A stretch of 64,000 nucleotides of DNA from Acanthochlamys bracteata (GCA_019914995.1 CM034135.1:4900501-4964500); one strand, 5' to 3'. Numbered from the stretch's first letter, positions 12,154 through 24,499 are shown. Notes: a model not told the origin generated them from the letters alone. Numbers and translations: made by a program.

Positions 12154-13533
12154 ATGGGAAAGGTGAAGCCCAGCATGGAGGTGAAGGTGTTGAGCTCCAA
12201 AATCATCCCTGCTCCGGTTCATGGCGAGCCAACAAGGATTCCTCTCAACATCTTCGACCGCTACGCCGGCCCAGATGTTCACGCCGGCTGCCTGTTCGCC
12301 TTTTACCCACCAACAACTACCAATGCTGTTATTCTCGAAGCTCTCGTCAAGACGCTTGCCTTTTACCCAACTCTCACCGGCCTATTAGGACACAATGAAC
12401 ATGGTCGCCCATGCATTTTCGTTGGAAGCCATGGTGATCGAGGCGGCGGTGTGCTTGTTGTGGAAGCAGAAGCGGCGTCGACACTAGCTGACCATTTACC
12501 TTTTGAACCTTCTCACGACAAAGTGGTCCTCCATCCAGCAACCGCAGATCCAACGCCGGAATATCTTTTCCAGGTTCAGCTTACCCGGTTCGCGTGCGGT
12601 GGGCTAGTGCTCGGCTACACCAACGACCACCGCCTCGCAGACGGGACAGCCATGAGCAACTTTCTTGTTTCGTGGGCGCGAACAGCCAGTGGCTTGCCCA
12701 CTGAACCAATTGCAATCTACGATAGCTCATGGTCGAAGCCCCGTAACCCTCCCAAGTGTGAGATACAGCACTGGGGATACCATTTCCTTCCCGCCTCTAG
12801 AGAATTATGGAAAAGCGTTCCTAAACTCCAATCTCGCAAGATCGACGTCGACAGTAACAAGATCATCGAAATAAAGCTTCATTACACACGGGAGTACATC
12901 ACCGCACTAAAAGACCACATGAATTCCGACAACAACAAGCGCTACAGCACATTCGAAATTCTTGCCGGCGATATATGGAGAAGGATAACAGTAGCGCGAG
13001 GCCTTATTGGGGATCAGCAAACTATAGCATTCATGAGCGTGAACGGGAGACATAGACTGCGAGAGCCAGTGCCAAAGGAGTTCTTTGGTAACCTTGTGGC
13101 GGAAGTGTACCGTACGGCGACAGCGGATCAACTCATCAAAGGAGGGCTTCCAGAAGCAGTGAGGATTATTCATGACGCAACGAGGAACACAGGGAACGAC
13201 TACTTCCAGTCTATGATAGACTTCGACGCGCTGCACGGACACGAAGAGCTCTTGCCAGCGTACAAGATATTAGGGAACGTGTTCTCCCCGATTTTGTATA
13301 TAACGTCCTGGCTTCAACTCCAGCTCCACGAGATTACTTTTGGTAGGGAGCTCTGTGGTTTATTGCCGGTAAGCACACCGTCGGAAGGCGCTGTGTACTT
13401 GATTCCTTCCGTTAACGGAGACGGTGGAATCGACGCCATAGTCACCATGCTTGATGAACATGCTAACAACCTCAAGAAGACTGCCCACGATCAGATATCA
13501 TATGATACAACCGATCTTTTTGCCCGTCTGTAA
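12154..13533 (+). CDS. BAHD acyltransferase, agmatine/putrescine hydroxycinnamoyltransferase-like
   Basis: Encodes 459 residues in one exon, the usual BAHD length. These enzymes transfer an acyl group from an acyl-CoA thioester to an alcohol or amine in the cytosol. Seen: the catalytic HxxxD motif as HRLAD (H159, D163), preceded by a 'QVQLTRFACGGLVLGY' core typical of the fold. The second signature, normally DFGWG, is degenerate here (around residues 395-399, TFGRE), although the following 'P(S/V)…G…YL(I/V)PS…GDGG' C-terminal pattern is kept. The start 'IIPAPVHGEPTRIPLNIFD' and 'GRPCIFV' segments most resemble the agmatine/putrescine/tryptamine hydroxycinnamoyltransferase clade; the exact acceptor is an inference. 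The first ATG is used; the next Met is residue 8. The gene is clearly GC-richer than its flanks. A poly(A) signal follows at 13599. Confidence 0.93.
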   Translation: MGKVKPSMEVKVLSSKIIPAPVHGEPTRIPLNIFDRYAGPDVHAGCLFAFYPPTTTNAVILEALVKTLAFYPTLTGLLGHNEHGRPCIFVGSHGDRGGGVLVVEAEAASTLADHLPFEPSHDKVVLHPATADPTPEYLFQVQLTRFACGGLVLGYTNDHRLADGTAMSNFLVSWARTASGLPTEPIAIYDSSWSKPRNPPKCEIQHWGYHFLPASRELWKSVPKLQSRKIDVDSNKIIEIKLHYTREYITALKDHMNSDNNKRYSTFEILAGDIWRRITVARGLIGDQQTIAFMSVNGRHRLREPVPKEFFGNLVAEVYRTATADQLIKGGLPEAVRIIHDATRNTGNDYFQSMIDFDALHGHEELLPAYKILGNVFSPILYITSWLQLQLHEITFGRELCGLLPVSTPSEGAVYLIPSVNGDGGIDAIVTMLDEHANNLKKTAHDQISYDTTDLFARL

Positions 13534-13598
13534 GAAAAGATAGCTGGAAACATTGAAAAAAAGAGAAAAACCATGTGTCCCCTCTACGACAACTTTTC

Positions 13599-13604
13599 AA
13601 TAAA
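13599..13604 (+). terminator. Poly(A) signal of the BAHD gene
   Basis: AATAAA 66 bases after the stop codon, in an AT-rich 3' flank. Confidence 0.55.
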
Positions 13605-14800
13605 AAGCTTTCTACATACGAACTCTTTGTCGTATAATTTGCAATTTTGGGAAGTTTCTTCTTGGTCAAGACATGATTAGTCAGAGTCCTAATAGCCATT
13701 TTCAAATCAATCCAAACATGCCATGTAGATGGATGCAGATTTAAAATGCTAACAGAGGATCCTGCGAAAGGCTAGGGATCATATGAAATTAAGATTTAAC
13801 ATTCCTCAAAAAAGTAAGATTAAAAGATTTTAAAAAAGTTGAAATCAGAGTAAGTATATTACCACAAACCAGATAAAGAACATCATTTGAAGTTACAGAT
13901 GAAAGTCATGAAATGAAACCCGTTGAAATATATGTTACTAATTATTTTAGTTCAATAAGACCTGAGACGCGCAGTTCACCGACACACGAAACACATTCTG
14001 TGCTTTATAAAACGTTACACAAGTTAACTAGCTGGTCGAAATTAGCAACGCCATTAATAGTCGGTAGAGTTCAGGAAGGGCAACAGGGTATGGGAATGGG
14101 GAGAGTGCTTCTCCTGAGACATGAAAAACACGTGCTGTGTTTAACAAATTGTTAGAGTTGTCTAGAGGAATGTTTAGAAGTAATTATTGAAAAAATGTTT
14201 TTTAAAAAGAAAATATTTTAAAAATTTTTTTAAAACGAGTTCCGGTACCATTGACATTAATAGATGATTTGAGAATGGTTTGGTGGTTTCTCATCATTCC
14301 TGTTCAATTTGATTTATCTCCATCCTCATCCCACTTGAGATGCTTAAAATTTTCCGTCCCACTACCGGTATGAGCCCCCATATGCGGGCATCCTTATACT
14401 CTTAGTTCGAAAGTAAAAGTTATATTGGTAACCTATGTTAGAATATTCTTTAACATTTTCTATTAACTAAAACTTGGAGTTTGACCCGTACCGCATTTTT
14501 ATGTTGATATTAAAAAAATAAATTTATACAAAGTGAGTTTGAAATTGAAAGTGAGTTTGATACAAGGTGAATTTTTATATTTACTTTGCATTAAAAGTGA
14601 GTTTTGAAATTGAATGTTTTAGTTTTAAAATTAAAATTTTGAAGGTGAGCTTTTGGCGTACAAAATTTAGTTTCAATTTTTATATTTATTTATTTTAAAA
14701 GTGAGTTGGAAGTTAAAAATGAGTTTGACAAAAACTAAGATTGAAATGTAGGTAAACAAGCTTGCTTTGACAAGAAATATCGTAAATTCAAGTGGAACTA

Positions 14801-15656
14801 GGAGTGGCAATATATGATCCGATCTGAAAATTTAATCCGAAATCGATCTGTTTAATCAGGATTAGAGTTAGAAATTTTAATCCGTATAAATATATGATTT
14901 GGATTAAGGTTGAACGAATTTGACCCGATTATTAAATGGGTCGATCCGGGTTAATCCGAAATTGACCCACCAATCCGAAATATCATCTTTTGAAGGAACA
15001 ATTCTTGATTTTTTCTTACTGTATAATAAAATATTGACATTAAAAATAATCGATAATAGTTATTTACAAACTATTAAATTATATTGTATTTATAATTAAT
15101 TCTTTATTTTTATACCTTAAGAAAATAGTGTAAGATGAAAATTATAATATTATCGAAAGTATTACTATGTAGGTATTTTTAATGACGATTTAGATTTCAC
15201 ATAAAGATTTTTATTAAAATTTTATTAGATAGATATGTTTATCAAAATTTTTATCGAAATTATTAATACGTATTTGTAATCATAAATTTCAGCTGTTATC
15301 ATATATTTTCAAAAAATAAAAATAACAATTTTTTTGGATATTTTAAGGACCGATGAAGACATTAAGGAATAAGTATTTTATCGGACATAATTATATCTCG
15401 TCAGTAAAAATATTGTGCACTTTCATTCGAACTGATCTTATAATTTTACTGAAGCTTAAAAATATACAATTAATAATTAATAATTTTAATTATTAAATGG
15501 GTCGATCCGAATTTAATCCGGTTATTAATAGATTGGGTTAGGGTTGATAATTTTGACCCGTATAAATTCATAAATTGAGTTAGGGTTGAACGAATTTGAC
15601 CCGGTTATTAAATAGGTTGATCCAAAACTAACCCACCAACTCATATTGCCATTTCT
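14801..15656. repeat. MITE-like element of the 'GTGGCAA / GGGTCGATCCG' family, copy A
   Basis: Starts near AGGAGTGGCAATAT and ends near ATATTGCCATTTCTA, giving a short terminal inverted repeat. The inner ends carry repeated 'TTTGACCCGGTTATTAAATGG' and 'GGTCGATCCG' segments around an AT-rich core. Copies B (17046-17580) and C (41017-42000) share the same blocks. Short GGGGTGGCAA-type termini are common in plant hAT-type MITEs, so hAT origin is an inference. Confidence 0.6.
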
Positions 15657-17045
15657 AAGTGGAACTGGGCAAATAATGGCAAGGAAATCCAAACGATAAG
15701 CTGAGAAAAACTTTAAAAACATAGCAGGAAACTAAAGAAGCTAAGTACTTGATATCTTCTTGGTAGTTCATACATATGTTAGGTTACATTCTTATAACTA
15801 GCAACTAAAAGATCTAGGGAGGAAAATAAGTTTAAGGCATGCACATCCACCAGGTGGTTCATGATCAAAATGAGTTTCAAGGCGCCTAAGTCTTAGGTGC
15901 AAACCAACATGGTCTTGGTGCGTCTTGGCTTGATCTTAGGTAGTAGTTTTCTATTTTTCTAAATTCCCTCTTGATTTGATCCTGATCAACAACAACAATG
16001 GATGTCATGGCCCGATCTGGTAAGGATCTAAGGTTCTAGGAGTAGCAGTAGGCATCATACTACTTATCTTGGTACAATAGCCTCACGGTGAGTAGCGCCT
16101 CTCCTTGGCACACAGCAAAACTAAGAATTTCACGAGCTAGAAATCAAGCATAGGTAGACATCATTTACCTAGTGTGCTAACTTGCACGTACAAGTAGGTA
16201 ACACTAGGCGGCCATCCTTTAACTATTAGACATAGTAGGGGACACTAGGCGGCCATCCTTTAACTATGGACGTGGAAGACTAGGCTAATGCGAGACTTGA
16301 TGGAAGAACAAGTTTCTAAATTACCGAACTAACACGTTCTCTAGTCTAGGATGGTCCATAGAAGCGATAGCGGCATATATGGTGTCAGCGATTGGCGAGG
16401 GAGGCTTGTCTGTAAGTTGTAGCTTTCGAAATACCTGGTCACTAGTTAAAATAAACTTATTTTTGTAGCAGAGTGCACATTGGTGTTACGTGTTCTACCC
16501 AATACAACCAACGTATCCACTAGCATGGGTGTTCACCAACAAAGCAATAAAGATAGAGCGTTTACCTGTTCGATTAGAGATGATAGGATATACTCATGTG
16601 AAGTGCGGTACCCTACGTTTGGTTTAATTCTTTTCAAAAGTGCTAGGAAAAGGGGCTTCCATTACTTCCAATTGTGTCCGATTTGCCATGAAGCTTGAGT
16701 ATGTTGTCAGACCAAGAGTCGACGCCCAAATATAATAAAAGTCCAAAAAATAAATCTCTATCATTAAAGCGAAACCAGAATCTGAATTACGGCACATGTA
16801 CTCATCCAAAAGCCGAATCATAAAATGGATGTATTTTGTTTCTTAAAAGGGTCAAAGGAGACACCCAAGCAAGGACTAAGTAACGCTGAGACCCGAATTA
16901 CGGCACAAGTATCAAGTCGACATCCAAATCACGATATAAATATGCTTGCTCTATAATGGGCCAATATGTTACAAAGTATAGAGTTAGAGAAACACCAAAT
17001 ACATCAGAAAGAAAGCAAAACATGTTCTAATAAAGAAGATAACTC
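15657..17045. other. Non-coding, repeat-like, no gene seen
   Basis: Of higher complexity than the AT-rich spacers. It contains a 26-bp direct duplication (16201-16226 and 16242-16267, 'ACACTAGGCGGCCATCC…') and two 'GAATTACGGCACA' segments (about 16784 and 16893). It may be LTR or other transposon debris, but no coding domain is visible. Confidence 0.35.
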
Positions 17046-17580
17046 AAATCTGTTATTTGGGGTGACAAATTTCGACTCGACTCGAACACCCGACCAGAAA
17101 ACGTCCCGAAAAGATGGGTTCGAGTCAAGCCTTAAGTGATTTCAGATCAATTTCGGGTCGATCCGAAATTAACCTGAAAAATTTAAACGGGTTCGAATTG
17201 ACTCCAAAATTGACTCGTTTAATCCGTATAATTATTTATATAGAACATATTATTTAATAATAGAAAATAATAGTATAAAATTTGAATTTAATTTACATAT
17301 ATATATTTTTTAATTTATCCTAATTTGACTAATTTTTATTTAATTTATAAATTTTATCTAAATTAATATTTTTTTTAGATATATCGTAATTAATAATTTT
17401 TATATATTATTGCTAAAAATTAATATTTATAAATTTATTTTAATAATTTTAATTATTGAATGGGTCGACCCGATTTGACTCGGTTATTAAAAGGATAGGT
17501 TAGGGTTAACACTTTTGACCCGTATAAAAAAATAGGTCGAGTTAAGGTTAAACAATTTTAAACCGATTATTATATACAAA
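17046..17580. repeat. 'GTGGCAA / GGGTCGATCCG' family element, copy B
   Basis: Shares the 'CGACTCGAAC…CCCGAAAAG…GGGTTCGA' left part, the AT-rich core (TTAGATATA…TAATTAATAATTTT) and the right 'GAATGGGTCGACCCGATT' part with copy C at 41017-42000. Its right terminus differs from the other copies: it runs into 'AAAGGGGTGCCCCTAAAGATG', a segment also seen next to a (TA)n tract at about 49380. Confidence 0.6.
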
Positions 17581-17638
17581 GGGGTGCCCCTAAAGATGAG
17601 GTGTCAAAAAAAAAAACAAATATATATATATATATATA

Positions 17639-18032
17639 GGAAGGAATACGGACACTCTAATCTTTATGCACACTCCAGCGCACTCTACGGCCGTTTATGG
17701 CTGTGGAGATTTTTAAATCTAATTTCTACTGTTGGATATGAAGAATTACGAGTCATTAACATGCTGACAAAATTTCATCTGAATCGGAATATAAATCGAC
17801 CTCCATCCGGCCACTTGATCAAGATGACTAAAAAGAAGATTTTGATAACTTTTACTATTTGTGTCATTATTATCAAGTGGTCGGATGAAAGTTTATTCGT
17901 AATCCAATCGAGATAAAACTTTGTCAATATGTTAACGACTCGTGATTCTTCATATTAAACGATAGAGATTGAATTTGAAGATTGAAGTTCGCTGGAGTGT
18001 GTATAAAAATTGGAGTGCTCCTATCCATTCCC
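17639..18032. mobile_element. Fold-back MITE, copy a, in (TA)n
   Basis: About 394 bp, almost wholly palindromic. The left arm (GGACACTCT…CTTTATGCACACTCCAGCGC … TTGGATATGAAGAA … CACTTGATCAAGATGAC) returns as its reverse complement in the right arm. It has (TA)n at both ends. No coding capacity. It matches copies b, c, d and e. Its position within (TA)n resembles the rice Micron-type MITEs; membership of that group is an inference. Confidence 0.8.
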
Positions 18033-18050
18033 TATATATATATATATATA

Positions 18051-18473
18051 GGAAGAGATAGGGGCACTCGAACTCTTATGCACACTCCAGCGCACTCCAC
18101 GGCTATTTGTAGCCGGGGAGACCTTCAAATCCAATATCTACCGTTGGATATGAAGAACTACGAGTCGTTAACATACTGACAAAATTTCATCTCGATTGGA
18201 TTAGGAATAGACCTTCATCCTATCACTTGATCAAAATGACTAAAACAGGAGATATATATATTTTGTTAACTTTTACTATTTGTGTCATCATTATCAAGTG
18301 ATAGGATGAAGGTCTATTCCTAATCCAATCGAGATGAAATTTTGTCAGTATGTTAACGACTCGTAGTTCTTCATATCCAACGGTAGAGATTAGATTTGAG
18401 GGTCTCCACAGCCACAAATGACCGTGGAGTGCGCTAAAGTGTGCATAAGAATTAGAATGCCTCTATCCCTTCC
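18051..18473. mobile_element. Fold-back MITE, copy b, in (TA)n
   Basis: About 423 bp, head-to-tail beside copy a with only a (TA)n spacer. The arms are very similar to each other (ATTGGATTAGGAATAGACC and its inverse are both present), so the hairpin is young or well preserved. On its right a (TA)n tract leads directly into the left TIR of the Mutator element at 18494. Confidence 0.82.
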
Positions 18474-18493
18474 ATATATATATATATATATAA

Positions 18494-20790
18494 GATAGGA
18501 ATGTATACATACTCATTACTATACGTACACACCCACAACCCTAATCTCAACCATCTGATCGTTTGATCAGACGGCTGAAAGAGAAAGAGAACGCGTGAAC
18601 ACACACGCCCATTACGTATCCAATTTTCACGCGTTCTCTTTCATTCTTCTTCCTCGTCTCATCCGAGCACAATTGATAAAGATATAATTATATACTTTAT
18701 AATAATATTTTGGTCATGATTATATATTGATTTATTTATTAATGAGCTAAAATTTTCTTATATTTTGTGGATGTTAGATAATGAAGACAAGTTGGATAAA
18801 TGTAGAAGAGCTAATGATGCAATACCAATGGTTAAAAGAATGCATAGGCCTACTAAATTCATTTAGCCCAATGTAAAAGAAAGAGGAGGCTGCCCTAGGA
18901 GAATCTTTTCTTACGTGAGAAGGAAAACTTTTTTTCTTCTTGGCGGCTGCAGACAGCAATAGGGGGAGAGAAAATCTCAACCGAAATTGGCTTGGCTTTA
19001 AAAATTGAGATCTTCACACAGAGGAAGAAAGGGGGAGGAAGAAACGAGAGGAAGAAATCAGAGGAAGAAACAGAGAGAAAATTAAAGGCCGAGGAGGGGG
19101 ACAGAGCTTGACGGCGGACAAAGCAACAACCAACCAGATTTGATTTTCTTTCTTTTTCATATTTACCTCAATGAATTTTATTGCTTGTATTATTTCTATG
19201 GGTAGCTAAACATCTTGACTGGAATTTTGGATGAAACCTTAGTGAAATTGTTTGGATTCTTAAACATTATTGTGATTAATAATTGTTGAATATTTTGTGA
19301 GTTGTTAATCTTTATATTAATTAAAATTTAGATTTTGAATTTAAATGCGTGATCAATATTGAGTTTAAAGTTTGAATTATTTGTCTAATTATGTTTGCGA
19401 GGACCAATTGAAACATAATAAAAGAGCTTAGGATTAATAACTGTGATTAGTGTTTTCTAGACCAAAGAGAACATGAATGCATGATTTCTGATTTCGCAAT
19501 TCTTAATGCATCTCTTGTTTAATTCTGTACTGGACCAAAGTTAGAATAAATAAGAGATATGTGATTCTAAACTGGACCAAAGTTAGGATCATAATTGAAA
19601 TCTGACCTAAGGACTGGACCAAAGTATTAGGTACGAAATCTTCACATTAGTCAATAATAAAACTCACACTTGATTAAGGATTCAAACAATAGACACTAGT
19701 GGTGGATTCTAAAATTTCAGTTATCTTATCTCCTCTGTTTCTAAAAATTTTATTTTTATTATTATTATTATTTTCATACATATTTTATGAGATTAGTTTT
19801 GAGTTAGAGTTAGCATTAGTCCCTGTGGATCGAACCTGTTATTTGCTATACGGTAGGCGACAACTGTGCACTTGCGGGATAAATTAGGATATAATCTCTA
19901 AGTTTTCTTAGATGATTTTAGCCACTCCAACAACTCTCTCTCGCCTCCGTCTCGATAGTTCCTGTCGGTGCTCTCGCGCTGCTCGGCTTCGTTTTTCTTC
20001 GTTTATTCTTCTTCCTCTCGTCCTCGGTGTGCTCTCCAGCATTTCTTTCTTTCTTCCGGCGGAACGAGCATGTGCGTGAATGGGTCCGGGTTTCGCTGTC
20101 GACCACAATTAAGAGAATTCGAGTGCATGAATGAGAAATTCCCTTCGTCTCCCTCCTATGTTGCTTCTCTTAGCTTCAATTTACCTACTTCGGTGAATTT
20201 TACGGTCTGGCTCACCAAGACTGCTCGGCTTACCACGGTAAGGTAATTTTTTCTCTCAATTGACGTTCTCCTTCGAATCCGTAATTTTTTTGAGTTTTCT
20301 GAATTTTTTTCTCAGAATTGGCAGGACCGACCGGCTTACCTAGTTTGCTATCGAAGACGATGTTGCTGTAAGGTTGAGTATGCGATAAGTTTATTAGTTT
20401 GCTTCACATTATGGTATGCTCTTGGTTGTTTTTGTTCAGTTTTTTTTTTTTTTTGGCACGATTTTGTTCAGTATTTTCATTGGCTGATGATGATGATCGG
20501 CATATCTTTTTTTTATTATTTTATTATAGAGAAGAGTTCATGCAGTGTCGAAGATTTGCTCAAAGCATCCGAGAAGGAGGCTCAATATGCTCACGGCTCA
20601 CCAAAATTTCTGTTATACTTTTTGAATTTCTTCTCAGCTGCAGCAGATTCCTAAGTTCATGTTGTATTAATGTTTTCACAAGTTTGTGCTGTCAAATTAA
20701 GCTGTTGTGTAGCTGTTCGTTTGTGAATGAAGAAGGCTGAAAAAATTCATTTCTATCAAGAGTTGTCTGTTCGGTAGCATTTGTTTAGTT
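18494..20790 (+). repeat. Left terminal inverted repeat of the MULE, split by a solo LTR
   Basis: Bases 18494-18673 and 19930 to about 20790 match the reverse complement of about 24500-25569. Landmarks include 'GGCTGAAAGAGAAAGAGAACGCG', the 'TTTCTTTCTTCCGGC' block near 20050 and 'AGTATGCGATAAGTTTATT' near 20375. It contains intron-like AG acceptors and a short exon-like segment (VEDLLKASEKE, about 20545) also present in the right TIR. The TIR may therefore hold the transposase promoter and 5' leader (inference). Confidence 0.85.
18674..19929 (+). mobile_element. Solo LTR inserted in the MULE left TIR
   Basis: 1256 bp beginning TGATAAAG and ending CCACTCCA, flanked by 5-bp duplications ACAAT (18669-18673) and ACAAC (19930-19934). 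The right TIR of the MULE shows the empty site as continuous GAGCACAACTCTCTCTC, which confirms the insertion and both boundaries. No internal domain or second LTR is present, so it is a solo LTR left by recombination. Its 3' part matches the inverted copy at 3925-4882. The 'CCCTGTGGATCG…CGACAACTGTGCACTTGCGGG' segment near 19815-19880 suggests a Gypsy-type family (inference). Confidence 0.88.
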
Positions 20791-21559
20791 TATAGTGTTA
20801 ATCTCTATGTCTTGTAAAATAGCTGTTGTGTTTGGAACGAAGAAAGTTGAAAAAATTCATTACCTTCTTTCCTCATGTTTTTCTATCTATTATGTAATTG
20901 TGGTGGATAGAAAATTCTTTAGTGAATGAATGAAGTGTTTTGAGGGAAGCATTGAGCCAAACTTGTCAATAATTTTCTTGTGGCTGAAGTGTTCTGAATG
21001 AATGATAGTTAGTTGTGAATGAAGTAGTGAACGAATGAAGTCTGTTGTGAATGTTATGAAAAAGCTATTGTGAACCAATAAGTGAGGAATGAATTACTTA
21101 ATCTATTCAACTAATGTAATCAGTAAGTAGTGGCACTACTTAAATTATTAAATTTTATCAAGTTTGTATTAAATTAATTTAATCAATTGCAAAATTAGCA
21201 GGCTACTGCTTACATAGAAATATTATTTTAAGAGGTATGGGTATTCATTAATTTCATGAATAGACAGGCAGGAGAATGGACACTGCGCGGGAGATAGCTA
21301 ACCAACATGTCTCTGTTCTTTCTTTCTTATGTTTATTTTCTGCTCTTTGTTTGGCTTCTTTTCTCTGTTCTTTTTTTACTTCTTTTATTCATTTTTTTCT
21401 CATCTCAAACCTTCTCCTTAACATTCTAAACTTCAGCACTATTGCACATGAATTAAAAGGTATTTGTTTGTCAAGCATCAAATTCACAACATTACTATTT
21501 CATTCATTACTGTGTTTTAAATTTTGTTTCTCTTATTCAAAAAATTCAGATTTTGAGCA

Positions 21560-23640
21560 TGATTCTCCTCTTCCAAATTCGAAAGTAAGAAATGAAAATA
21601 TCAAGTCACCGCGTGCAGAGATGATATTTGGCAGCCTTGAAGAAGCGAAACAGTTCTATACAAATTATGGAAAATCCAATGACTTTAGTGCGTGATTCAA
21701 AGTACAAATAAGAGAGTTCGAGCTCAAATGAAGTGACTACTTGTCAAATGACTTGTGATCGTTTTGAAAATAATAAGAGCCATCTAAAACGAAGTACAGA
21801 ACACGAGTCTGAACAAGAAGTAACGAAGAAAGACGGATGTCCTTCAATAATGAGAGTAATAAAACAAGCTACTGAATTGTGGAAAGTTGTGACGTATATC
21901 AATAAGTTCAATCATGATCTAGTTAGTCTAGCAAAGAGGATGCTCATGCCTATTTGTAAAAGTATATCTCCTGCAGTTAAGTGCTTGATTGATTCATTCG
22001 GGATGAAAGATTACCCGTGAACAAAGTTGCAGATATATTTGATGGACCACAAAATAGTTTTCTTGATAGGAATTACTGGAATCATTTGTGTCGTTCCAAG
22101 GAGTACAAAAAACCTATTAGAGGTGATGCTACCGCAGTACTTGATTTCTTTACAAAGAAGAGTATAGAAGATCATTATTTTTTTATTTAATACAAATGAA
22201 TAACGAAGCGAGGGCAATCAATTTTTTCTAGGTAGATGGTCGGTCACGTATTCAATATAAATATTTTGGTGACATGATATTTTTTGACACCAACTAGAGA
22301 AAGAATGTGTATGACATGCCATTTGCGTCATTCACTGGAGTTAACCATCACATGCAGTCAATTCAGTTTGGTTGTGCATTGCTTTTGGATGAGACAGGAG
22401 AATAATTTCAATGGCTTTTTGAAATATGGCTTGTAGCTATGGACGGACGTGCACCATTTTCAATCATGACAGATTAAGATAGAGGTATCACAGCAACTGT
22501 TGCAAAGGTATTTTTAAATACACAACACAGATTTTCTTTGTGGTATATTATAAAAAAATTTGTCTAAAAGCTTTCACATATTTATTTTAAGAAGTCAAAA
22601 TTTAAAAAGAATATTAAGTCGTGTTTTCGGAATACTTATATTCCTAACATCTTTCAAAAAAGATGGGACGAATTGATATGTGCATATAAGTTGTAGAAAA
22701 ATTAATGGCTCAAAGGAATATATGAGATTCGATAAAAGTGGGTACTTGTCTATCATTTAAATACATTCTATGCATGCACTAACACTACTGGACGCTCTGA
22801 ACATGTGAATTCTACATACAATAATTTTTTTCAACCAACAACAACTCTCCGAGAATTTGTATTGAAGAACGATAAGTGTTTGAATAGAATGGTTGAAAAA
22901 GAAAAAAAAAAAGGATTATATCAATGAACGCTCATCTCGTATTATCAATGGTAATTCACTTATTTTAAAATATGCAGCAAAAGTATATACAAAAAATATG
23001 TACGCATGGTTCAAAACAGAATTTGAAAAAGCTAAAACAAAATATACCCTTTACAACGATGAAAAAGATAGTGATAACTATATGATTTACATTTACAAGT
23101 CTCGAGTGGAAGGTAAAATATTGTCCATCAATAAAATAAGATAATTGTGAATGCAAACGTTTTGAATTTATGGGAATTCCTTGTGGGCACCTAATAAAAA
23201 TTTTTCAGAGTCGTGATATGGAGATAACAGATCAGTTTGTTCTTAAAATATGGATGAAATGAGCTAATAAGTATAGAGCCAATTATGACGGTAGACCAGT
23301 AAAGAGCACTGAGAAGTCTGAGCTATTGAGAACTACACAACGTTAAATAGTTTTCAATCAATTGATTTATGAATTGGCCGAAATAGACGAGGGATATCAA
23401 ATCATGTTGCGAACATCACAAAAAATTGTCACAGCAGCTCAAAAAAGTAAGAAAAATTAATGATAAGGAAAAGATTCTTGTTGACACTTCAGGTACCAAT
23501 GACAGCTCACCAGCACCAATTGATACCTCTCAAGTTTTACTTTTAAATCTCAATATCTCACAAACTAAGAAAAAAAAAAAGAAGAAACTGTTTATAAGGG
23601 CTGTACTAGAATTAAAGGAGGTTTGGAGAGATCTATTTCA
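21560..23640 (+). pseudogene. FAR1/MULE transposase, decayed
   Basis: Translating the plus strand shows, in order: a FAR1-type DNA-binding segment (FGSLEEAKQFYTNYGKS, about 21630-21690; its second half WKVVTYINKFNHDLVS, about 21880-21930); the MULE DDE core (YFGDMIFFDT and [11 protein letters not shown] about 22260-22350, [12 protein letters not shown] about 22370, MTD at about 22470, W-I-KK about 22540, RSEHVNSTYN about 22795); and a SWIM zinc finger (CECKRFEFMGIPCGHL, about 23150-23195). Two DDE-region aspartates are visible (FFDT and MTD). Several in-frame stops (for instance after the second aspartate's TD) and frame changes break it; the ORF pieces are 21276-21695, 21733-22020 and 22893-23144. 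By family it would have catalysed cut-and-paste transposition. A domesticated FRS host gene is unlikely given the TIRs and decay. Confidence 0.82.
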
Positions 23641-24499
23641 AGAGCCAACGTAAAAACAGAAAAAAAATGTGCTTACTGTAACAAGTATAGTGTTAAATAT
23701 AACAGAAAATTGTCCTGAAAATTCAAATATAAAGAAAAAGACAAGTGTTATAGTTTTCTTAGTTTTGATTCCTAATATACTTTATTTTTTGGAAAGAATA
23801 TTGAAATTGACATGTGTCTTTATTTTCCTACTTGATAGTTTTTTATAAAGATGATGATGATAAAGATACAAATGAAGATGAAGACAGTCTAAACGAAGAT
23901 TTAGCCATCCATTTGGAGTAAAATGAATGCAGTGCTGATGCTATGTATCTATTTTTGTTTAATGAAATTTAAAAAAAATATCATCTTTGTTCGAAAATGT
24001 TTCGAGATATGCATGGCTTTGAATGAGAATGGATTATGCATGTGTCTCTGTAATATAGCTCTACATATTTTTTCTGCAATACAACTCTCTGTAATATAGT
24101 TGTGCAAGTTTTGTCAAGTAAATATAGCTCTCTATATAAATCTATTCTCAGTTCTAGGAAAAAATACTGAATATGAAAGCTACTGAACAGAGCCTCTATT
24201 ATTTGGATTTCATATGTTGTTTGATTTATATGTTTTGAACATATATTGTCTGATTTCACTGTTTTGAACAAATATTACTGACCAGATGAGTTCGTTCGTT
24301 CATTCATTCATTGCCAGTATTCACTGCTTAGTTAACAACACTCCATTCACTTTGATTTCACAGTACCTCATTCATTCATTCATTCACAAACATTCACCAG
24401 TGATTAGCATCCACAAAAAACCATTCACAACTTTGGCTCAATATTTCACTCAAAACAGAATTCATTCGTTTATCCAATAAAAACTTCATTCACGATAGT

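Noticed and set aside
12907-13242. Minus-strand ORF inside the BAHD gene
   Set aside because: Antisense shadow caused by the GC-richer coding sequence of the real gene.
19908-20246. Arginine- and serine-rich ORFs in both strands of the left TIR
   Set aside because: They fall in CT/GA-rich TIR sequence, and no protein family was recognised. They are treated as TIR, not genes.
24286-24480. ORF rich in HSF repeats
   Set aside because: It translates the sub-terminal CATTCATT repeat of the MULE and is not a gene.
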